Source of the DNA: JAQUCI01 sp034932685
Lineage (GTDB): Bacteria > Bacillota_I > Bacilli_A > Erysipelotrichales > Erysipelotrichaceae
DNA length: 7,741 nt
Direction: 5' to 3'
Assembly: GCA_034932685.1 (NCBI GenBank)
Contig: JAYFOM010000046.1
Span: forward strand, 1-7,741
This document shows, one piece after another, positions 1 through 6,107 of the stretch. Numbering within the stretch: position 1 is the first letter of the stretch; every line of letters begins with the position of its first letter. The notes beneath the pieces are model-generated. The model had not been told where the DNA came from. It did no database searches and was given only the letters and a program-made list of their open reading frames with translations. The translations under genes and the position numbers were made by a program.

Positions 1-1920
1 ATTAAATTCTTCATGTGCTATCTTTGCACCTTTGGGTATAGCATCTTCAATGGCTTTCTGTTGCGCTAGATAATCTGCTTGTAGTTTCTCTTGTACTAAG
101 AAACGCCATGCTAAGTTAGTATTACTTGGTCCTGGATTATATGAATCAATTATGTCATTGATTTGGTTTTCGGTTAATGGTTTATCAACAGTTGGTACCG
201 TGCTACTACTCGCACTTGCTTGTCTTTGTGCTGCACTACCAGCAATATATACCTTGTATCCTTCTAAGGATATGATGAAGTGTCCACTTGGATCACTATA
301 CTTATAAGGGTTATTACTCGCAAAGCTATATCTATTCTGGGATAAGGGGTTACTGTCATTTCCCCTGTAGGTGTCTATTGCGATAAACTGAGTTAGTTTA
401 GTATGATAGTATCTAGCTCTTAAGTATTGTAGTGCTTGATTATCATGGACTTCGCCTTTATACCCATATTCATTAAACCCATCAATAATGCCCTCACTTA
501 AGCTACCATATGGACTATAAGCGTATTCTTCATCATCATGGATGATGACATTGCCATAACTATCATAGATATAGGCTTTATCATCCTCATATAAACGTTT
601 TAAGCCATAAGTTAGTTTGAAAGTAGTATTTAAGACAGTATATGTTAATACTTGCTCATTTGCCTTACTGGCGTCGTTAACATACCTTATCTCAATGCTA
701 TCTACTTGCTTGCTTATGCGCTTACCACTGCCATCATAGCTAAATTGATAACTTGTTCCATCGTCATAAGCTATTAAGTTATTATCTAGATCATAGCTGT
801 AATTGATTTGACTTGTCCCATTATCTTCACTAACAAGATTACCATAAGGATCATAGACGTAATTGACTAATACACTATCAATCGTAGCGCTAGCTAATTG
901 ATGAAGATGATTATAAGTATAGGACTTTGTATTACTACTTGTTAAGATATCATTACTGTAGTATTTGATCACTTCATTCTTATTACCAAAGGGATCGATA
1001 ACATAGTTATACTCGACCTTATCAGTACCTGCTGTTTTAATACTACTTAGTAATTGACTACGTTCATCATAGGTATTTAGGGTTGTGGCTGTTACACCAT
1101 TTTTAATCAAGGTATCAGTTAAGACATTACCTGTTTCATCATAGGTAATACTTTGATCTACTAAGGTTACTAATTGATTTAACTGCGTATCAAAGTAAGT
1201 TGTTAGCTTGCGTGTTACTTTACCTAGTTGGTAAGTAGTAACAGTTATCTCGCCACTTGGCAAAGTTTCTATTAGTTCATTATCAACGGGGTCATAGGTG
1301 TATGTTGTTGTTCCATTTTGATCAGTAACACTACTTAAGCGTTGTAGCTCATCATATTCATAATCAACTCTTGTATTATCGGGATAGATGATCGCTGTTT
1401 GATTATGATAGCTATCATAGCTATAACCTACCGTTTGACTTGTTTGATCAACTCTTGTTAGTTCATTGTGATCATTATCATAGGTGACTAGCTGATCAAC
1501 TCTTGTTATTTGGGTTAGGTTTTTGCTCTTATCGTATGCATAAAGCGTCTTGCCTAATTTATCACTTATCTCTGTGCGTTTACCACTTTGATCATAAAGA
1601 TAGTTAACTGTGTCTTGAGCACTGATCACTTCTTGATCATTGATCATGTGACTTAAAGTGTTTACTTTACTGCTTATCTGATCATCTTGGTAATAGTAGT
1701 ATACTTTCTTGGTTTCGCTACTGCTGTTAGCTGGTTGATTGGGGACATATAAGCGTAGTTTACCATCACGGTAATACTCATATGTCTCGGTTATAGTAAA
1801 CTGATTATATAGGTCAAGATTACGGATTGAATAAACGATTTGGATTAATCGATTGTTTTTATCATATTCATATTCAATTTCATTTTGATCGCCATAATCA
1901 GCGTGGATCTTGTTACCGAT
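1..1920 (-). CDS. Rhs/YD-repeat protein fragment, 5'-truncated, with Rhs core motif; continues past left edge
   Basis: The frame is open for 640 codons from the left edge up to an in-frame TAG at 1921-1923; further in-frame stops lie at 1933-1935 and 1939-1941. The translation is a run of YD repeats (YEYDELQRLSSVTDQNG, YVYDPYGNLVSEDNG, YIYDSYGNVIIHDDE). It ends in a textbook Rhs-associated core: YLRARYY at 406-426, then NPLSQNRYSFASNNPYKYSDPSG, with DPSG at 283-294. In this family the repeats form a shell around a C-terminal toxin, and cleavage occurs near the DPxG motif. About 94 tip residues follow; I do not recognise them, and the toxin end lies outside the window. The first usable start is ATG at 1645-1647, inside the repeats and without a ribosome binding site, so the N-terminal shell is missing. 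I read it as an orphan core fragment or pseudogene, less likely a live gene. Family identity is certain; translation is doubtful. Confidence 0.9.
   Translation of the reverse strand, partial: MGNKIHADYGDQNEIEYEYDKNNRLIQIVYSIRNLDLYNQFTITETYEYYRDGKLRLYVPNQPANSSSETKKVYYYYQDDQISSKVNTLSHMINDQEVISAQDTVNYLYDQSGKRTEISDKLGKTLYAYDKSKNLTQITRVDQLVTYDNDHNELTRVDQTSQTVGYSYDSYHNQTAIIYPDNTRVDYEYDELQRLSSVTDQNGTTTYTYDPVDNELIETLPSGEITVTTYQLGKVTRKLTTYFDTQLNQLVTLVDQSITYDETGNVLTDTLIKNGVTATTLNTYDERSQLLSSIKTAGTDKVEYNYVIDPFGNKNEVIKYYSNDILTSSNTKSYTYNHLHQLASATIDSVLVNYVYDPYGNLVSEDNGTSQINYSYDLDNNLIAYDDGTSYQFSYDGSGKRISKQVDSIEIRYVNDASKANEQVLTYTVLNTTFKLTYGLKRLYEDDKAYIYDSYGNVIIHDDEEYAYSPYGSLSEGIIDGFNEYGYKGEVHDNQALQYLRARYYHTKLTQFIAIDTYRGNDSNPLSQNRYSFASNNPYKYSDPSGHFIISLEGYKVYIAGSAAQRQASASSSTVPTVDKPLTENQINDIIDSYNPGPSNTNLAWRFLVQEKLQADYLAQQKAIEDAIPKGAKIAHEEFN
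1445..1508. repeat. 16-bp direct repeat within the YD-repeat array
   Basis: The sequence tgatcaactcttgtta occurs at 1445-1460 and again at 1493-1508, exactly 48 bases apart. A 12-base part of it, atcaactcttgt, recurs at 1363-1374. On the minus strand these encode the recurring TRVDQ/TRVDY peptide of successive YD repeats, so they are coding repeats and not an independent element. They could serve as recombination points within the Rhs shell. Confidence 0.75.
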
Positions 1921-1953
1921 CTATGATGGTAGTTACTCCTATCGATAGTGATT

Positions 1954-1959
1954 CCTCCT
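1954..1959 (-). promoter_or_regulatory. Shine-Dalgarno-like AGGAGG without a start codon behind it
   Basis: The minus strand has a perfect AGGAGG here, and a second AGGAG about 14 bases further on at 1936-1940. No ATG, GTG or TTG lies at a workable distance from either. The Rhs frame that follows has stop codons at 1939-1941, 1933-1935 and 1921-1923 before it opens. It looks like the leftover leader of a gene whose start has been lost, or a chance purine-rich stretch at a recombination junction. Confidence 0.4.
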
Positions 1960-1970
1960 ATTACTAAGAA

Positions 1971-2810
1971 TCAAACAAGTGTGATAGGTTCAAATTCAAT
2001 ATCTTTATCCATACCACTACTCTTAATCAATTGATATAGTTTTTGGGATATAATTACTATTCTTGCACAAATATGCCCAGCTCCAAAGAATTCGTCTGTT
2101 TTGAATATATCCAAATCTATGCCTTCAAAAATTTCTTTTTTGAAAGTTAAGCCCTTCCCTGAATAGACATATTTTATAGTTCCACAAAGATTGCAAGTTT
2201 TAGTCGCTTTAACAGATTGTTCAAAATTGATTAAACCTGAATTTAGTTTGTGTTTTACATATATCTGGTGTATGTCCTCAAAAGGTAAATTTTTTTTATG
2301 ATTCATAACTTCTAAGAAATCTAATCCTTTAATTTTGTTATTCACTAGAAATTCTTTTGCTATTGTATTAATGAAAATTTCATCCTCAATCCAATTAAGC
2401 ATCAAAAAATGACGTTTTCCCCACTTGGGTGACTTAGCAATTCGAAAACTATCCTTTTGAACAAGTCCACTACCACAATTGTCACAAAACTTAGTACCAT
2501 CGTAAGTCATCGTTTTGTATTTAGACTCATCTTCAGGTTGTGGGTACTCAAATCTAAATTTCGGGCGAAAACTTAGCCACAGAGTATTATCATATTCATC
2601 TTGTGTATAAACAACGTCAATTATTGGTGTAATCTTTTCCTTTTGATAAAACAGGCTCAATTGGCTCAAGTATTCTTCTTTTTCAAAAATGTAAGCTACC
2701 CCAATGAAACTATTAGTATTATCGAATCTTGCATTATTTGTAAGTAAAAAAGCAATAAAATCTTTACTTACTGATTCTTTATTATAAGCGATTCTATGTC
2801 TAACTCTCAT
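1971..2810 (-). CDS. Double-CxxCG motif protein, probable immunity protein for the adjacent nuclease toxin
   Basis: This 279-residue cytoplasmic-looking protein has no signal peptide or membrane segment. It carries two CxxCG motifs about 97 residues apart: C109-C112-G113 and C206-C209-G210. They probably form one or two zinc-binding knuckles, each followed by a beta-rich stretch. The double-CxxCG layout, the length near 250-280 residues and the place directly after a nuclease toxin recall, from memory, the SitI6-like double-CXXCG immunity family of Myxococcus. The start is ATG at 2808-2810, 8 bases after AGGAGA at 2819-2824, and the toxin stop codon overlaps that site, so the pair is likely translationally coupled. 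The stop is TGA. Its codons are rich in A/T runs and the gene has no GATC site. The immunity role is inferred from motif and context; a different zinc-binding protein is possible. Confidence 0.72.
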   Translation of the reverse strand: MRVRHRIAYNKESVSKDFIAFLLTNNARFDNTNSFIGVAYIFEKEEYLSQLSLFYQKEKITPIIDVVYTQDEYDNTLWLSFRPKFRFEYPQPEDESKYKTMTYDGTKFCDNCGSGLVQKDSFRIAKSPKWGKRHFLMLNWIEDEIFINTIAKEFLVNNKIKGLDFLEVMNHKKNLPFEDIHQIYVKHKLNSGLINFEQSVKATKTCNLCGTIKYVYSGKGLTFKKEIFEGIDLDIFKTDEFFGAGHICARIVIISQKLYQLIKSSGMDKDIEFEPITLV

Positions 2811-2818
2811 ATTGATTT

Positions 2819-2824
2819 TCTCCT
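2819..2824 (-). promoter_or_regulatory. Ribosome binding site of the double-CxxCG gene, overlapping the toxin stop
   Basis: AGGAGA lies 8 bases before the ATG at 2810. Its first bases are part of the TAG stop codon (2823-2825) of the preceding toxin fragment. Ribosomes finishing the toxin would stop on this site, a typical arrangement for making immunity protein alongside toxin. It also shows that the two frames evolved as a unit. Confidence 0.75.
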
Positions 2825-3437
2825 ATTTGAAAATAGTTTTTCTGGCAGCTTCAAGTAGTGCAGGGTAGTTATTATATATTTTTTGAGTAACATCCCATAT
2901 TTCACCTGGTTCTAATTTTCTGTAGTTAGTACCATATGGAATTATCGCTCTCCAAGCATTTGTAAATGCTTGATGCTCTGCTTCCGTTACTGCAACACAT
3001 AGCATAGACCTAGCATTTGATATACCCAGCGCTTCTGCTAATCTCTTCTCTACGATATGATGTGCTTCGAGGGCTGTTTCTTTTAGTTCTTTTTGTAATA
3101 TTCTATATGGTTTAACACCATAATTAGCCGCTTCACTTAAGTCACCAAATATGTTTTTTCTATCTTTATTTAATACAGTTTTATAGACTCTATCTACTTT
3201 TTCAATTATATAATCCTTAACCCTATCATACCCAGCAGATATATAACTATTAGCTTTTCTAATTCCACTAACAGCTAAGTTCTTCGGCTCATGATAGATG
3301 TTAGTAACACCTGTCTTTACAGAGTTTACTACTCTTCGTCCAATATCTTTAGCTGTGCTTACTGTCTTAGCTACTGCACTATCAATTGTATTGGTAATAC
3401 CTGTTAATATCTTACTATTGTTTTGTGTTAGTTTCAA
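2823..3437 (-). CDS. Polymorphic-toxin C-terminal fragment with HH-type nuclease domain (orphan tip)
   Basis: The frame encodes 204 residues. Residues 1-95 form a basic, amphipathic-helical linker (AVAKTVSTAKDIGRRVVNSV) of the kind seen between an Rhs core and its toxin. Residues 105-204 form a compact domain with AHHIVEKR (H126, H127), TEAEH (H155) and FTNAWR (W162), then EIW and KIYNNYPALLEAARK. This is the pattern of HNH/LHH-type nuclease toxins, with H126, H127 and H155 as likely metal or catalytic residues, so the expected target is nucleic acid. The only start is TTG at 3435-3437. A TGA lies directly upstream at 3438-3440, with another TGA at 3453-3455 and no ribosome binding site. No YD repeats or secretion signal are present. 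It is therefore probably a displaced toxin tip that needs joining to an upstream carrier, or a relic. The downstream CxxCG gene is its probable immunity partner. Confidence 0.75.
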   Translation of the reverse strand: MKLTQNNSKILTGITNTIDSAVAKTVSTAKDIGRRVVNSVKTGVTNIYHEPKNLAVSGIRKANSYISAGYDRVKDYIIEKVDRVYKTVLNKDRKNIFGDLSEAANYGVKPYRILQKELKETALEAHHIVEKRLAEALGISNARSMLCVAVTEAEHQAFTNAWRAIIPYGTNYRKLEPGEIWDVTQKIYNNYPALLEAARKTIFK

Positions 3438-3477
3438 TCAACGCTTAAGTTGTCAATTACCTTTGTTTCTTATAATA

Positions 3478-3506
3478 AAATCGTAAGTATTCATAACTTA
3501 CGATTT
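3478..3506 (-). terminator. Rho-independent terminator of the hydrogenase operon
   Basis: A perfect 11-bp inverted repeat (aaatcgtaagt at 3478-3488, its complement at 3496-3506) encloses a 7-base loop. On the minus strand it begins 10 bases after the TAA of the group B hydrogenase and is followed by TTTT and an AT-rich stretch. It separates the hydrogenase operon from the toxin locus. The stem is AT-rich, so it may be leaky. Confidence 0.85.
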
Positions 3507-3515
3507 AAGTGATTA

Positions 3516-4937
3516 TTATTTAATGACGCTTATTGCTTCACTAATTGTTTTTTCATATGCTAGTTTACCGTATTTATCAACATCAGCTTTATTCTTAGGA
3601 CCATGAGTCAAGCATCCTGCACCGTTAATACATCCATCTACACAAGCCATACCTTCAATAAAATTACCATCAAGCATGTTTTTTGAAGCTTTTAATAAAG
3701 CTTTCTTACATTCTTCAATACCATCACATACGATTGGTTTAAACGCAAAGTCGATTTGTTGTTCAGTTAGTGCTTGTTTTATCGCATCACTAAGACCACC
3801 ACTACGAGCAAAGATACGACCATAGTATGAAGCGTTATCCAATACATCATCTTTTAAGGAGTCAAGTGGGATACTTAAACTATCAAAGAGGGCTTGAAGT
3901 TCTTCAAAGGTTAAGACACTATTTACGTAAGGTCTGACTTCAGGTTTTTGAAACTCCATCTTTTTAGCAGTACACGGACCAATAAATACTACTTTGGCGT
4001 TTTTATCGTTTTCTTTAATATATTTAGCGATTATCGCCATAGGTGAAAGATTGTGTGATATATGTTTTTCAAGTTCAGGAAAGGCTTTTAAAACATAACT
4101 AACATATGCTGGACAACATGAACTACTCAAAAATTTCTTTTCAGCTAATTCTTGTGCCTCTAGATAAGCAGCTAAATCAGCACCTAGTGCTGCTTCAACA
4201 ACGCTGTAAAAACCAAGTTGCTTTAAACCACTAACTACTTGACCAAGACTAACATAACTAAACTGGCTGGCAATAGATGGTGCTACAACCGCATACACTT
4301 TATATTCTTTATTATTATTACTATTCTTTATCAGTTCAATAACATCAAGAATAAACGAACGATCTGTAATAGCCCCAAATGGACATTGGTAAACACAAGC
4401 ACCACAAGCGATACATTTTTCATCATCAATAACTGCCTTTTTATCTTGATCCATTGATATTGCTTTAACTTTACAAGCTTTTTCACATGGTCTTTGATAG
4501 TTTGCGATCGCATTATAAGGACATGCTTTAGCACATAGTCCACATTCTACACATTTAGACTTATCAATATGGGCTTTTTGTTGAGCATCAAAGGTAATTG
4601 CGCCTTTAAAACAAGCAGATGCACAATAATGAGCGATACAACCACGACATGAAGGTGTAACTTCATACCCACCAACTGGGCATTCATCACAAGCGATATC
4701 AATTGTTTGAATAACATTTTGATGATCTTTAAAGCCACCCATTGCCATCTTTACTCTTTCACTTAAGATTGCTCTTTCTTTATATACACAACAGCGCATC
4801 GTTGGTTTATTACCTGATACGATATCTTTGGGTATATCCACGATATGATCAGTTAAATCACCCGCAAAACTATGCTTAGCGACTTCTCTTAATACCTGAT
4901 ATTTTAAATACTGAACTTTTGTATCAAATTTTTTCAT
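3516..4937 (-). CDS. [FeFe] hydrogenase, group B (B1/B3-like)
   Basis: This 473-residue cytoplasmic enzyme is expected to interconvert protons and H2 using reduced ferredoxin or a similar donor. The N-terminal half is cysteine-rich. After CDECP (C83, C86) come C97xxC100 with C105/C109, then C129xxC132xxC135xxxCP, C151/C155 and C175xxC178xxC181xxxCP, so several [4Fe-4S] clusters. The H-cluster domain (about 212-473) has P1 SSSCCPAY (C274, C275), P2 GPCTAKK (C322) and P3 EGMACVDGC (C432, C436). All four cluster ligands and the proton-relay cysteine C274 are present, so it should be catalytic. P2 begins with Gly where group A enzymes usually have Met. The N-terminal FDTKVQYLKY and RCCVYKERAI segments match my memory of B1/B3 enzymes. 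The start is ATG with GAGGTG 5 bases upstream. It is the last gene of the operon, 9 bases after the phosphatase, and is followed by a terminator. Confidence 0.93.
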   Translation of the reverse strand: MKKFDTKVQYLKYQVLREVAKHSFAGDLTDHIVDIPKDIVSGNKPTMRCCVYKERAILSERVKMAMGGFKDHQNVIQTIDIACDECPVGGYEVTPSCRGCIAHYCASACFKGAITFDAQQKAHIDKSKCVECGLCAKACPYNAIANYQRPCEKACKVKAISMDQDKKAVIDDEKCIACGACVYQCPFGAITDRSFILDVIELIKNSNNNKEYKVYAVVAPSIASQFSYVSLGQVVSGLKQLGFYSVVEAALGADLAAYLEAQELAEKKFLSSSCCPAYVSYVLKAFPELEKHISHNLSPMAIIAKYIKENDKNAKVVFIGPCTAKKMEFQKPEVRPYVNSVLTFEELQALFDSLSIPLDSLKDDVLDNASYYGRIFARSGGLSDAIKQALTEQQIDFAFKPIVCDGIEECKKALLKASKNMLDGNFIEGMACVDGCINGAGCLTHGPKNKADVDKYGKLAYEKTISEAISVIK

Positions 4938-4942
4938 CTTTA

Positions 4943-4948
4943 CACCTC
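4943..4948 (-). promoter_or_regulatory. Ribosome binding site of the group B hydrogenase
   Basis: GAGGTG lies 5 bases before the ATG at 4937 and overlaps the TGA stop (4947-4949) of the phosphatase gene. This fixes the hydrogenase start and indicates translational coupling with the phosphatase. Confidence 0.75.
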
Positions 4949-6107
4949 AATTGTAGTTGATTGTTACACTCTTGCCCATTTGTCTTAGGTTTATTGCGAT
5001 GTTTTCAACTATTCGCATTTTCATATTTATATCAATCGGTAAGCTTTGATGGGCAATGTTGATACTTTGTCCAACATAGAAATTTATATGCGTTGCCTTT
5101 TCAAACAACATATCTGCTAATAATGAAGCCCCATCTTTTGCCACATAGCGCTTATCCTTTAAACTATCAACTGCCAAATAATCATCCGATAACATTAGTA
5201 ACTTTCTTAAAGTTAATACACCTTCAGTAGTAAGATCAATACCATCAATATAACCAATTGGTGGAACATCTTTATCTGGATAATCAAATAGTGTCTTAAC
5301 ATCCTTATTTAGATAGCGCGCTACGATCTGTGAGCTAGTACCACCACATACGATCTTTTTATGATCATTAGCCAAAAAAGCAGCGACATGATAATTATCT
5401 CTTTCTTTATCAATTGGTGGTCCTACCATTAAATCAACTTTTAATGTTTCTCTAACTCTAACAGCAGCTATCGTTGTATCATCACCAGGTTTATTAAGAT
5501 AAAGATCATTACAAGCGATAGCCACTAAACATGCAAGTGCTCTGGCACTTATATCTTTACTAAAAGTACTTTGTATATAGTTTTTTATATCCAAACGATC
5601 CCAACCAAAGTTCAATGTAGTTCCAACACCAGCATGAATTGCTCCATCACTCATGGTCAAGATATAATCATTTTTTTCTAACTGTAGTTTCGTTTTATAA
5701 ACACGCTTTTCCATGATCGTTAAACATTCGCGATCAATATCATGACATTTACCTTTATGAATAATGATTGCTTGTGGATTATCAAACTCAAACAGATAAC
5801 CCTCACCATTATTATCAATATGAACGATTGAGAAAGTCGAATAAGCGATCTTTCTAATTTTACATATCGGTAATGATTGGATGATCGTTTCAATACATTC
5901 ATCAATACTAATTTGATTAGCAATCATCGTACATAATATTTTTGATGTTAAAGTTGCTAGAATATTAGCTTTAACACCACTTCCCAAACCATCAGCTAAA
6001 ACCAATGTAATTTGATCATCTTTGATAATTGTCTCAACTTTGTCACCACACAACTCTTCATCTTTTTTATTGATTGAGGTATAACCCGTTTCAAGATACA
6101 GACTCAT
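4947..6107 (-). CDS. SpoIIE/PP2C-family protein serine phosphatase of the hydrogenase operon
   Basis: The protein has 386 residues and no membrane segment. Residues 1-220 form a SpoIIE/PP2C catalytic domain with the expected motifs: LVLADGLGSG (D39, G40), LTMSDGAIHAG (D154, G155) and PGDDTTIAAV (D209, D210). These acidic residues bind the two metal ions, so it should be an active phosphoserine/threonine phosphatase. Residues 222-386 are an extra C-terminal domain, including KIVCGGTSSQIVARYL and PPIGYIDGIDLTTEGVLTL, that I cannot assign but that seems to recur in hydrogenase-linked relatives. The ATG at 6105-6107 overlaps the TAA of HydS by one base, with GGAG 7 bases upstream. This strict coupling and the lack of a kinase domain in HydS suggest that the phosphatase is the output arm of the sensor. 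The substrate, perhaps an anti-sigma antagonist-like protein, is not in the window. It is related to but is not the sporulation protein SpoIIE, which has a membrane domain absent here. Confidence 0.88.
   Translation of the reverse strand: MSLYLETGYTSINKKDEELCGDKVETIIKDDQITLVLADGLGSGVKANILATLTSKILCTMIANQISIDECIETIIQSLPICKIRKIAYSTFSIVHIDNNGEGYLFEFDNPQAIIIHKGKCHDIDRECLTIMEKRVYKTKLQLEKNDYILTMSDGAIHAGVGTTLNFGWDRLDIKNYIQSTFSKDISARALACLVAIACNDLYLNKPGDDTTIAAVRVRETLKVDLMVGPPIDKERDNYHVAAFLANDHKKIVCGGTSSQIVARYLNKDVKTLFDYPDKDVPPIGYIDGIDLTTEGVLTLRKLLMLSDDYLAVDSLKDKRYVAKDGASLLADMLFEKATHINFYVGQSINIAHQSLPIDINMKMRIVENIAINLRQMGKSVTINYN

Noticed and set aside
1363..1508. Regularly spaced repeats that could suggest a CRISPR array
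   Set aside because: The repeats are coding YD repeats in frame, only 12-16 bases identical, with no unique spacers of constant length and no cas genes.
3428..3456. Possible promoter for the toxin: TTGACA at 3451-3456 on the minus strand
   Set aside because: At 17-base spacing the -10 would be AACTAA, a poor match, and transcription would then begin inside the coding frame.
3298..3486. 62-codon plus-strand frame opposite the start of the toxin fragment
   Set aside because: It lies antisense to the toxin linker and the terminator, has no ribosome binding site and shows no family likeness.
4239..4738. Short frames on both strands inside the group B hydrogenase
   Set aside because: They overlap cysteine-motif coding sequence of a clear enzyme; their translations are low-complexity shadows.
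5720..5923. 67-codon minus-strand frame inside the phosphatase
   Set aside because: It is another frame of the phosphatase catalytic domain, with no start signal and no recognisable motif.
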